DNA of 6,625 nucleotides from Dehalococcoidia bacterium (GTDB taxonomy: Bacteria; Chloroflexota; Dehalococcoidia; UBA3495; JAAXIE01). Position 1 is the first letter of the stretch, and the number at the start of each line of letters is the position of its first letter. The notes beneath the pieces were generated by a model that did not search any database, was not told where the DNA came from, and saw nothing but the letters and a program-made list of their open reading frames with translations. Of this stretch, positions 1 through 5,498 are shown piece by piece. A program made the translations under genes and the position numbers. The stretch covers positions 1 to 6,625 of the forward strand of contig JAAXIE010000164.1 of the NCBI GenBank assembly GCA_012270525.1, given 5' to 3'.

Positions 1-90
1 CTGGCGGGCAATCTGTGCCGGTGCACGGGCTACGACAAGATTCTGCGGTCGGTGCATGCCGCCGCAAGGATGATGCAGGAGGTGAAGTAG
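1..90 (+). CDS. [2Fe-2S]-binding small subunit of a xanthine dehydrogenase-family hydroxylase, C-terminal end (5' partial)
   Basis: Reading frame 1 is open from the left edge to TAG at 88-90 and gives the last 29 residues. They contain GNLCRCTGY, the signature of the C-terminal [2Fe-2S] domain (Fer2_2) of CoxS/XdhC/CutS-type small subunits; its two cysteines are half of the four that hold the second cluster. In this family the subunit passes electrons from the molybdenum centre to an FAD subunit or another acceptor. The rest of the gene lies outside the window. The gene for the molybdopterin subunit starts on the last base of this stop codon, so the two products are made together as one complex. 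No FAD (medium) subunit gene is seen; if present, it is upstream or elsewhere. The family call is firm; the substrate is unknown. Confidence 0.93.
   Translation: MAGNLCRCTGYDKILRSVHAAARMMQEVK
77..83 (+). promoter_or_regulatory. Shine-Dalgarno that sets the GTG start of the large subunit
   Basis: AGGAGGT is a near-perfect match to the anti-SD and lies 6 nt before GTG at 90. It sits inside the end of the small-subunit gene. It supports starting the large subunit at 90 rather than at the upstream in-frame ATG at 15, which would overlap the conserved cysteine motif of the previous gene. Confidence 0.85.
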
Positions 91-2375
91 TGACTCAAGG
101 CAATGGCCACGGCAACGGCTTCCAGGTCATAGGCCAAGGGATACCCCGCGTCGACTCCGACGAGCGAGTCACTGGAAAAGCGGTCTTCGCAGCCGACCTG
201 ACGCTAAGAGGGACCCTGCACGCCAAGATGGTGCGCAGCCCCCATCCCCACGCCAGAATCAAGAAAATCGATACAACCAGAGCCCTTGCCCTGCCCGGTG
301 TGGTCGCGGTGGTCACCGGCGACGACCTGCCAGAACTGGAGCAAGCCGGAGCCAGCGTCGGTGGCGAGACAACAATGGAGGCCAGGTACCTCCGCCAGTA
401 CCTCCTGGCCGAAGGCACGGCCTTGTTCCAGGGGCATCCTGTGGCCGCAGTCGCAGCCACCACCCCTCAGATTGCAGAAGAGGCCGTGGCACTGGTGGAC
501 GTAGAGTACGAACCTCTTCCAGTGGTCGCCGATATCCTCGAAGGCATGGAGCCGGGATCCCACGTCATCCACTCCGACCTGCGTACCCGCAGCCTTGCCG
601 GCGTCTCCGCCGAACCTACCAACGTGTCCCTTCATGTGAACTCGGAGAAGGGTGACGTGGAAAAGGGTTTCCAAGAAGCTGACGTAATTGTGGAGCGCGA
701 GTTCCACGTGGAGATGGCCCACCAGGGTTACATCGAGCCCCAAGGCTGCACCGTTGAGATGGACAACCAAGGGCATCTGACCATCTACAACACCACCCAA
801 GGGGCCTTCCGCTTGAAGGCCCAAACAGCCACCCTCCTGAACCTTCCCCAGAGCAAAGTCAAGGTGGTACCCCAGGAGATCGGCGGCGGGTTCGGAGGCA
901 AGGGTTATACCGTCCCCGAGCTTCCCACTGCACTGCTGGCCATGAAGACCCGGCGACCAGTGAAGATGATCCTCAACCGCACCGAGGTCTTCCAAGCCAC
1001 TGGCCCTGCCCCCGACAGCTACTCTGTCATGAAGGTTGGGGCCAAGAAGAGCGGTGAAATCACGGCGATGCAGGCCAAGTTTGTCCTGAACGCTGGTTGC
1101 GTGCCCGGAGCTGGCTTGGCCTTGAACAACATCCTGGTGGGAGGCTTCTCCACCTACCGCACGCCCAACCTGAAGTACGACGCCTACGAGGTGGTGACCA
1201 ACAAGCCTCGCACCCAAGCCTATCGCGCTCCCGGCATGCCCAACAGCGGGTTCACCATAGAATCGGTGTTGGATGAGGTTGCCGAGAAACTGGAAATGGA
1301 CGCCATCGATTTCCGCATCAAGAACGTGGCCAACGACGGCGACCCCATGACCGACGGACGCCCCCTGCCCAGCAGTGGCTTCAAGGAGATCCTCCAGGAG
1401 GTGAAGGAACACCCAGCCTGGACCGACCCGTTGCCCGAAGGGCGTGGCCGTGGCGTCGCCATGGGTATGCGCCGAGAGGGGGCAGGCGTTTCCAGTGCCC
1501 ATATCACGGTGAACGGGGACGGCACCTTCAACCTCGTGATCGGCTCCGTGGACCTGACCGGAGTGCGCACCAGCCTGTCCCAGATCGCGGCCGAGATCTT
1601 GGGCGTCGACGTGGAGGACATCGCCGCCACCGTGGGCGACACCGACTCCGTGGGATTCACCGACGGTTCCTGGGGCAGCCGCACCACCTACGTCACGGGA
1701 ACGGCTGTCTTCCGCGCAGCCCACGACACCCTGCGCCAGCTCAAGGATCGCGCCGCTCAGCGGTTCCAGGTGGAAGCCTCGGCGGTCGAGTATTCCGACC
1801 GCGCCTTCTACGTCCAGGACAATCCTGAACAGAGGGTCACCCTCGCGGAACTCTGCCGCACCAACGTCGGTCAGGGTATCGGCTCCATCCTCGGGTCCGG
1901 CGTTGCCGGCGGCCTGGCCGCCGTGACCAGCACCGGCGTGCAGATTGCCGAAGTCGAGGTGGACAAGGAGACCGGCAAGACATATGTCGTCCGCTACACC
2001 GTCTTCCAAGACCCAGGCCAAGCCGTCAATCCTGTCGAGGTCGAGGGCCAGATGCAGGGCTCGGTGGCCCAGGGAGTGGGCTGGGCATTGTGGGAAGGAT
2101 ACGACTTCCAGAGCGGCATGCTGAGGAATGCCAATTTCCTCGACTACCGCATCCCGACCTTCCTCGATCTGCCCTCCATCGAAACAGTGTTCGTGGGAGG
2201 CCCCGCCAAGGAAGGGGACTTGGGAATTCGCGGCGTGGGCGAAGTCGGAATCATCCCGCCCTTGCCCGCCATAGCCAACGCCATCTACGGGGCCACCCGG
2301 GTACGCATGAACCATGCTCCAATGACCCCCCAAAGAGTTCTGGCGGCGTTGGAGGATGCGAGCGTGCCCGCGTAG
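90..2375 (+). CDS. Xanthine dehydrogenase-family molybdopterin-binding large subunit
   Basis: This 761-residue protein is the catalytic subunit of a molybdenum hydroxylase, the xanthine oxidase/CO dehydrogenase large-subunit family. It is the usual length for a stand-alone large subunit. An N-terminal aldehyde oxidase/xanthine dehydrogenase a/b hammerhead domain spans roughly residues 15-130 and includes RVTGKAVFAAD. The molybdopterin domains follow. Visible landmarks are HQGYIEPQGC (211-220), GGGFGGK (265-271, cofactor and Mo-ligand loop), AYRAPG (377-382, the position of the substrate-binding arginine loop in xanthine dehydrogenases), GSWGSR (526-531) and GIRGVGE (712-718). Glu718 corresponds to the catalytic base of the family. 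The CO dehydrogenase active-site loop with Cys (AYRCSF) is absent, so this is not a form I CO dehydrogenase. The usual GQG before the QIAAE helix reads LTG (489-491). The GTG start shares a base with the preceding stop. Cytoplasmic location is inferred from the lack of a signal peptide. The substrate is undetermined; N-heterocycles or aldehydes are likely. Confidence 0.95.
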   Translation: MTQGNGHGNGFQVIGQGIPRVDSDERVTGKAVFAADLTLRGTLHAKMVRSPHPHARIKKIDTTRALALPGVVAVVTGDDLPELEQAGASVGGETTMEARYLRQYLLAEGTALFQGHPVAAVAATTPQIAEEAVALVDVEYEPLPVVADILEGMEPGSHVIHSDLRTRSLAGVSAEPTNVSLHVNSEKGDVEKGFQEADVIVEREFHVEMAHQGYIEPQGCTVEMDNQGHLTIYNTTQGAFRLKAQTATLLNLPQSKVKVVPQEIGGGFGGKGYTVPELPTALLAMKTRRPVKMILNRTEVFQATGPAPDSYSVMKVGAKKSGEITAMQAKFVLNAGCVPGAGLALNNILVGGFSTYRTPNLKYDAYEVVTNKPRTQAYRAPGMPNSGFTIESVLDEVAEKLEMDAIDFRIKNVANDGDPMTDGRPLPSSGFKEILQEVKEHPAWTDPLPEGRGRGVAMGMRREGAGVSSAHITVNGDGTFNLVIGSVDLTGVRTSLSQIAAEILGVDVEDIAATVGDTDSVGFTDGSWGSRTTYVTGTAVFRAAHDTLRQLKDRAAQRFQVEASAVEYSDRAFYVQDNPEQRVTLAELCRTNVGQGIGSILGSGVAGGLAAVTSTGVQIAEVEVDKETGKTYVVRYTVFQDPGQAVNPVEVEGQMQGSVAQGVGWALWEGYDFQSGMLRNANFLDYRIPTFLDLPSIETVFVGGPAKEGDLGIRGVGEVGIIPPLPAIANAIYGATRVRMNHAPMTPQRVLAALEDASVPA

Positions 2376-2387
2376 ACGGGCACGCTC
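2360..2387 (+). terminator. Perfect 11-bp GC-rich hairpin around the large-subunit stop codon
   Basis: GAGCGTGCCCG (2360-2370) and CGGGCACGCTC (2377-2387) are exact reverse complements. The 6-nt loop CGTAGA contains the TAG stop at 2373-2375. Only a weak T run (ATTT, 2393-2396) follows, so it is not a standard rho-independent terminator. It could give partial termination, pause ribosomes or RNA polymerase, or protect the 3' end of the upstream message after processing. The SD of the next gene begins 9 nt after the stem, so the hairpin could set the ratio between the hydroxylase and YggS. The structure is seen directly; its role is inferred. Confidence 0.6.
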
Positions 2388-2396
2388 CACCCATTT

Positions 2397-2400
2397 GGAG
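2397..2400 (+). promoter_or_regulatory. Ribosome binding site of yggS
   Basis: GGAG, within TTTGGAG, lies 7 nt before the first of two tandem ATG codons (2408 and 2411). The spacing favours 2408. The much earlier in-frame ATG at 2090 lies inside the large-subunit gene and has no family similarity downstream until 2408. Confidence 0.65.
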
Positions 2401-2407
2401 CGCCTCG

Positions 2408-3115
2408 ATGATGCAGGAAGCAATACAGGCCCGCATCCATGGGCTGCTGGAACGAATGGAAGCAGCAGCCTCTCGTGCGGGCCGCGACCCAGCCGACGTG
2501 ACCCTGATGGGGGCTTCCAAGACCGTCGACCCTGAGCGGATTGCTCTGGCGACGGAACTCGGCATCCAGCACGTGGGAGAGAACTACGTGCAGGAAGCCG
2601 CGGCCAAGTTCCAGCACATGTCGTCCCTGCGCCGGTCGGCCACCTGGCACATGATCGGCCACCTGCAGACCAACAAGGTGCGCCAAGCCTTGGATCTCTT
2701 CGACGTCATCGAGACCGTCGACACGGAACGGCTGGCTCATCGCATCGACACGGTAGCGGGTGAGACGGGCAGGAGGGTGCCCATCTACCTTGAAGTCAAT
2801 ATGGGATCGGAGATTTCCAAGAGCGGTGTTGACCCTGAGCAACTCGCTGGCCTGGCCCAAGCCATAGCCGCCTGCAACAACCTGCAGGTTGCTGGGCTGA
2901 TGGCCGTTCCCCCCTTTACTCCAGACCCACAGGGGGCCCGCCCCTACTTCCAGTCCCTGCGTGAGATGCGTGACGACCTCAACCGCCGGGGAATCCTCGA
3001 CTACCCGGTGGAAGGACTCTCGATGGGCATGAGTCACGATTTCGAAGTGGCCATCGAAGAGGGGGCAACCATCGTCCGTTTGGGAAGCTCCATCTGGGGT
3101 GCCAGGCCGGCCTAG
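2408..3115 (+). CDS. yggS: YggS/PLPBP family pyridoxal 5'-phosphate homeostasis protein
   Basis: The product has 235 residues, the normal size for this single-domain, alanine-racemase-like TIM-barrel family. Family motifs appear in order: GASKT with the PLP-binding Lys38, HVGENYVQEA (55-64), WHMIGHLQTNK (80-90), SMGMSHD (205-211) and VRLGSSIWG (223-231), which covers the phosphate-binding region. Proteins of this family bind PLP as a Schiff base but show no known catalysis; they buffer free PLP and affect amino and keto acid pools in the cytosol. The gene starts 32 nt after the hydroxylase gene with no obvious promoter between them, so it is probably read from the same transcript. That location is unusual, because yggS is commonly found near pilT, proC or the division genes ftsZ/sepF. 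No partner of that kind is in the window. The identity is secure; a specific link to the hydroxylase is not supported. Confidence 0.95.
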   Translation: MMQEAIQARIHGLLERMEAAASRAGRDPADVTLMGASKTVDPERIALATELGIQHVGENYVQEAAAKFQHMSSLRRSATWHMIGHLQTNKVRQALDLFDVIETVDTERLAHRIDTVAGETGRRVPIYLEVNMGSEISKSGVDPEQLAGLAQAIAACNNLQVAGLMAVPPFTPDPQGARPYFQSLREMRDDLNRRGILDYPVEGLSMGMSHDFEVAIEEGATIVRLGSSIWGARPA

Positions 3116-3121
3116 CCGGCC
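3105..3121. terminator. 7-bp palindromic hairpin between convergent genes, candidate bidirectional terminator
   Basis: GGCCGGC (3105-3111) and GCCGGCC (3115-3121) are exact reverse complements around a 3-nt loop, CTA. The yggS stop TAG (3113-3115) lies at the loop edge. The structure is symmetrical, so both yggS and the convergent oxidoreductase transcript (stop at 3126) would form it. No T tract follows on either strand, so intrinsic termination is uncertain. Collision of the convergent polymerases or Rho-dependent release is equally possible. Confidence 0.45.
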
Positions 3122-3125
3122 AGCA

Positions 3126-4334
3126 TCATCCCCGTGTTTGAGCCTCGCTGACGCACCTCGCTGGGTCCGCCCCGGCCAGTACCTGGGGCATCTGCCCCGA
3201 ATATATGTAGTCCGCCAGTAGCTGGCCAGCCATCGGCCCGCGTCCAAACCCCGAACTCGCCAAACCGCCCACAATGTACAACCCATCCCGGTTCGGGATG
3301 CGCCCGATGATGGGGGCTCCGTCCATGGAGAAGGGCATCAGCCCCGACCATCTACGCTCAATGGGAACGCCTGCCAGCATCGGGACTACCTCGACAGCAT
3401 GACCACGGTTGACCTCAATGCCTTCCGCGTCCGGACCCGGGTCAGCCGACCCATCGCCCAGCACCTGACGGTCACCCCCGAACGCGATGGCCCCGCTGCG
3501 AGTCTGACTGCCATAGAGGTGCCTCGTAACCCGCACTCCCTTCTCGTGGGTCAAGTTCGGCGGGAGGTCGTTACTCCGGGGGCACCGGCCCCAATGGTAG
3601 TACGACTCGGTGGAGGACAGCGCGTGAAATAGCGTTGACGGCATCGGTGCCGTGGCCCACATCTGACCACGAACTGGCACGATGGGCACTACCAGACCCA
3701 GCATACGACCCACCTGTGCGCTCCAAGCCCCGGCCACGATGACCAGCACGCCAGCCACGAACTCCTCCTTGCCTCCCCTCACCCTGTGGAGGCAACCATC
3801 ATGGTCGATGCGGGTCACAGGACACCCGGTCACAATCCGGGCCCCACTCTCTTGGGCCGCTGACGCGAAGGCGCGAGTCGCCAGCACAGGGTTGGCCTTG
3901 CCCCGCAGGGGCGCGTAGATGAACCCGGGAAGGCGTGGATTTATCGCCGGTTCGATGGAGGCCGCTTGTCTCGGACCCAGGATCTCCAGGGTGTAGCCCC
4001 GTTCTCGCAGACTGCGCACCCGTTCTTGGGCATACTCCATCTGGGCATCGGTCTGTACGGCTTCCAAGCCACCGCACTGGCGAAACTCAATGTCATAGCC
4101 CATATCCAGTTGCATTTTCCTGAACAGTTCGAGGCTGCCCATCGTCAGGTGCGACTCCAAGCCTGGCTCATGGCCCCATCCCAACGCGCCGATGTGGCCT
4201 GCGTTCAGGCCTGAGGCTTCGGACGCGACCTCGCCTCGCTCCAACACCACGACCCTGCGACCAAGCTGCGCTAAGGCAAATGCCGTGGAAACACCAGCGA
4301 TTCCGCCCCCGATGATCAGGACTTCAGCCTCCAT
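3126..4334 (-). CDS. DAO-family FAD-dependent oxidoreductase (glycine/sarcosine oxidase-like)
   Basis: This 402-residue protein belongs to the D-amino acid oxidase superfamily, which oxidises amines such as glycine, sarcosine, D-amino acids or N-methylated compounds using non-covalent or covalent FAD. The N-terminal Rossmann fold shows VLIIGGGIAG (5-14) and ends in a strand closing at Glu32, the expected contact with the FAD ribose. SEASGLNAGHIG (37-48) is the family's second FAD contact. The C-terminal flavin motif has RRWSGLMPFSMDGAPIIGR (327-345) followed by LYIVGG and a glycine-rich FGRG segment. The length is typical. No signal peptide or membrane helix is evident. I chose ATG at 4334 because GAGGTG sits just upstream (minus strand) and the Rossmann strand follows at once. 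A GTG at 4373 would add 13 polar residues. The gene is convergent with yggS and divergent from the permease. Substrate and acceptor (O2 or a dehydrogenase partner) cannot be told. Confidence 0.93.
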   Translation of the reverse strand: MEAEVLIIGGGIAGVSTAFALAQLGRRVVVLERGEVASEASGLNAGHIGALGWGHEPGLESHLTMGSLELFRKMQLDMGYDIEFRQCGGLEAVQTDAQMEYAQERVRSLRERGYTLEILGPRQAASIEPAINPRLPGFIYAPLRGKANPVLATRAFASAAQESGARIVTGCPVTRIDHDGCLHRVRGGKEEFVAGVLVIVAGAWSAQVGRMLGLVVPIVPVRGQMWATAPMPSTLFHALSSTESYYHWGRCPRSNDLPPNLTHEKGVRVTRHLYGSQTRSGAIAFGGDRQVLGDGSADPGPDAEGIEVNRGHAVEVVPMLAGVPIERRWSGLMPFSMDGAPIIGRIPNRDGLYIVGGLASSGFGRGPMAGQLLADYIYSGQMPQVLAGADPARCVSEAQTRG

Positions 4335-4345
4335 GTTCACCTCAA
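4335..4345 (-). promoter_or_regulatory. Ribosome binding site favouring the ATG start at 4334
   Basis: Read on the minus strand, GAGGTG ends 3 nt before the ATG at 4334. This is close but in register with the anti-SD. The alternative GTG at 4373 has only a purine run (AAGAGAAG) directly against it. The internal site therefore decides the preferred start. Confidence 0.55.
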
Positions 4346-4374
4346 TCCTGGAATGCGCGTCGGCTTTAGGCACC

Positions 4375-4411
4375 TTCTCTTGACTATACCCGTTAAGATA
4401 TAGCTTCGCCC
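4375..4411. promoter_or_regulatory. Possible divergent promoter region
   Basis: This AT-rich patch is the best promoter-like stretch between the oxidoreductase and the permease. On the minus strand TATAGT (plus-strand 4383-4388) matches 5 of 6 bases of a -10 box and would give an mRNA start about 40 nt before the oxidoreductase ATG. No good -35 is found 16-18 nt upstream of it. On the plus strand TTGACT (4380-4385) resembles a -35, and TATAGC (4399-4404) resembles a -10, but the 13-nt spacer is too short. Plus-strand activity is therefore doubtful. Read only as the likely zone of initiation. Confidence 0.35.
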
Positions 4412-4424
4412 ATGAAGGTTTGCG

Positions 4425-4481
4425 CCTCTATACCAACCACCGCTAGAGGTTTGGCCCGACCTCCCTTCACCACTGAAGGAG
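4425..4481 (+). promoter_or_regulatory. Permease leader with overlapping hairpins, the last covering the Shine-Dalgarno
   Basis: Three small stems can form in order. Stem A is CCTCTA (4425-4430) with TAGAGG (4444-4449). Stem B is GAGGTT (4446-4451) with GACCTC (4458-4463), including one G-U pair. Stem C is CCTTCA (4464-4469) with TGAAGG (4474-4479) around a CCAC loop, extendable past one bulged base to pair 4461-4462 with 4480-4481. A and B share 4446-4449, so they exclude each other. B also uses the bases that extend C. Stem C buries the SD AAGGAG (4476-4481). The layout resembles a switchable translational control element, but no known riboswitch class is recognised. The stems are short and may be chance. 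Confidence 0.35.
4476..4481 (+). promoter_or_regulatory. Strong Shine-Dalgarno upstream of the permease, aimed at an out-of-frame GTG
   Basis: AAGGAG lies exactly 6 nt before GTG at 4488, ideal geometry for initiation. That GTG is not in the permease frame. The first possible permease start, TTG at 4505, is 23 nt from this SD and has no SD of its own. The site therefore raises the start-codon problem described for the permease. Confidence 0.7.
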
Positions 4482-4487
4482 TCCTCG

Positions 4488-4514
4488 GTGTCCGGGTCCC
4501 TTAGTTGCTGCTAG
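4488..4514 (+). other. Eight-codon frame with ideal RBS: displaced 5' end of the permease or a coupled leader peptide
   Basis: GTG at 4488 opens a frame of 8 codons (VSGSLSCC) ending at TAG 4512-4514, shortly after the permease frame begins with TTG at 4505. Adding one base near 4503-4505 would join it in frame to the first permease helix and give an N-terminus such as MSGSL-x-LLLAIAF, normal for a DMT permease. The simplest reading is a one-base deletion in the genome or the assembly. The alternative is a leader peptide whose termination lets ribosomes restart at TTG 4505. The permease frame has a TAG at 4502-4504, so slippage before that point cannot work. Confidence 0.5.
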
Positions 4515-5407
4515 CCATAGCCTTCGCATTCGCCGCCTCTATCGGGTTCGGCACAGGCTCGGTCCTCATTCGGGTCGGCACCCAACAGGTCCCATCGCCG
4601 GTGGCCACCACCCTTGCCGTGGGCACGGGAGCGGTAGTCTCCACAAGCCTCGCTCTCATCTTCAATTTCGCCGAGATGAGAGACCTGCCAGCCATCGCCT
4701 ATGCATGGTTCTTCGCGCTGGCGGTGATGGGTTACCCCTTGGGAAGGCTGCTCAACTACACCTCCATCACCATGATCGGGGCTGCCCGCACCGCACCCAT
4801 CGATTCTCTGCGTCCCCTGTTCGCCATGGGGCTGGCCATCGCCTTCCTCGGTGAGAGACCCAGCCTGCTGGTGGCCCTGGGCACGCCGGTGATCGTCTTC
4901 GGGCTGGTGCTGGTTATCGTCGGAGGAACGGGGGAAGGCAGCCGTACCGCGGTCAGGAATAGGCTGGGTTTCCTACTTTCCATTGCGGCCGCCTTCAGCT
5001 TTGGGGGCCGGGAAGTCATCAGCCGCTACGTGGTCTCCGACCTCACGGAGCCATTGCTCGCATCCTGCTTTGGGTTCCTCATGGGCGCGTTCATGCTGTC
5101 GCTGATGAGCTACCCATTCTTCACCCGCACGGTGCATCTCCCCGTGAAACGCAGCTTGGCAATATGCGTTCTCGCCGGGGCCACCCAAGCCTTGGCCAAC
5201 ATCTGCGTATTCTATGCCTTGAGCCAAGCCCCGGTGACGGTGGTCAGCCCCATCTACTCCGCGACACCCTTGGTCGTGCTGCTCCTCTCTCACGTATTCC
5301 TGCAAAGGATCGAGGCCGTGAACCTCAGCTTGGCCCTCGGAACGCTCCTCAGCGTCGGTGGCGTGGCCATGGTCATCGTGGGGGCCGGTAGTTCGGGTCA
5401 GCTCTAG
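4505..5407 (+). CDS. EamA/DMT superfamily permease (RhaT/YdcZ-like drug/metabolite transporter)
   Basis: From TTG at 4505 the product is 300 residues, the normal size of a ten-helix EamA-type permease built from two five-helix repeats. Hydrophobic segments lie near residues 2-22, 33-55, 64-84, 98-115, 121-141, 153-177, 182-206, 216-240, 246-266 and 274-296, with a charged linker around 142-152. Helix 4 ends in LGERP (115-119), a family hallmark after the fourth helix, and the repeat-2 counterpart ends in FLQRIEA. These inner-membrane proteins move small metabolites, often as exporters or exchangers. Direction and substrate are not readable here. The start is uncertain: TTG 4505 follows an in-frame TAG directly and has no SD, whereas the strong SD/GTG upstream is in another frame, so the gene may carry a 5' frameshift. 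It lies 91 nt before the amidohydrolase on the same strand and may supply or clear its substrate or product. Confidence 0.85.
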   Translation: MLLAIAFAFAASIGFGTGSVLIRVGTQQVPSPVATTLAVGTGAVVSTSLALIFNFAEMRDLPAIAYAWFFALAVMGYPLGRLLNYTSITMIGAARTAPIDSLRPLFAMGLAIAFLGERPSLLVALGTPVIVFGLVLVIVGGTGEGSRTAVRNRLGFLLSIAAAFSFGGREVISRYVVSDLTEPLLASCFGFLMGAFMLSLMSYPFFTRTVHLPVKRSLAICVLAGATQALANICVFYALSQAPVTVVSPIYSATPLVVLLLSHVFLQRIEAVNLSLALGTLLSVGGVAMVIVGAGSSGQL

Positions 5408-5418
5408 CACCCGTACCG
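5386..5418 (+). terminator. Interrupted 10-bp hairpin around the permease stop codon
   Basis: CGGTA (5386-5390) and CGGGT (5394-5398) pair with ACCCG (5409-5413) and TACCG (5414-5418), giving a 5+5 bp stem with a 3-nt bulge (GTT). The 10-nt loop holds the TAG stop at 5405-5407. No T tract follows, so it is at best a weak or factor-assisted terminator. The position over the stop codon matches the hairpins at the other two plus-strand gene ends. Confidence 0.4.
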
Positions 5419-5461
5419 CTCCTTGGCAAATTGCCGACCAGAACCCAACACCTCCCCACGG

Positions 5462-5470
5462 TGGTAGACT
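5462..5470 (+). promoter_or_regulatory. Possible extended -10 promoter for the amidohydrolase
   Basis: TGG-TAGACT has the TGn extension directly before a 4-of-6 match to TATAAT. A start near 5477 would leave a 5' UTR of about 22 nt before the ATG at 5499. No -35 match is present at the usual distance, which extended -10 promoters can tolerate. The evidence is weak because such short matches are common. Confidence 0.3.
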
Positions 5471-5487
5471 TCCAGCAAACCTGACCC

Positions 5488-5491
5488 AGGA
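5488..5491 (+). promoter_or_regulatory. Ribosome binding site of the amidohydrolase
   Basis: AGGA lies 7 nt before ATG 5499. The neighbouring ATG at 5491 is in another frame and meets a stop after 13 codons, so 5499 is the start. Confidence 0.55.
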
Positions 5492-5498
5492 TGGAGAG

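Noticed and set aside
15..89. Upstream ATG at 15 as the start of the large subunit
   Set aside because: It would overlap the conserved CRCTGY segment of the small subunit, adds 25 residues without family similarity, and bypasses the AGGAGGT/GTG signal at 77-92.
1218..1235. Identification of the large subunit as form I CO dehydrogenase (CoxL)
   Set aside because: The diagnostic loop with cysteine (AYRCSF) is replaced by AYRAPG, so the Cu-binding cysteine of true CO dehydrogenase is missing.
204..2423. A 739-codon open frame on the minus strand across nearly the whole hydroxylase gene
   Set aside because: It lies antisense to a gene with unmistakable family motifs, its translation is a low-complexity His/Gly/Asp-rich sequence with no recognisable domain, and GC-rich third positions suppress stops in this antisense frame. 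Its start falls inside the yggS gene.
2285..3286. A 333-codon minus-strand frame opposite yggS
   Set aside because: The translation shows no domain and the opposite strand encodes a complete YggS with all motifs; it is a codon-usage shadow.
4416..4453. Direct repeat AGGTTTG (4416-4422 and 4447-4453), 31 nt apart, as operator half-sites
   Set aside because: Only 7 bases match and the second copy also lies in hairpin arms; this is expected by chance in a window of this size.
4444..4481. A preQ1-I-like riboswitch, suggested by TAGAGGTTTGG followed by CCTC
   Set aside because: The A-rich tail and the pseudoknot sequence needed for this class are absent; only the AGAGGTT start is similar.
4488..4514. 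Programmed -1 ribosomal frameshift joining the 8-codon frame to the permease
   Set aside because: The permease frame has TAG at 4502-4504, so the shift would have to occur after it, on AGT-TTG, which gives poor re-pairing; there is no slippery heptamer and no convincing downstream stimulator.
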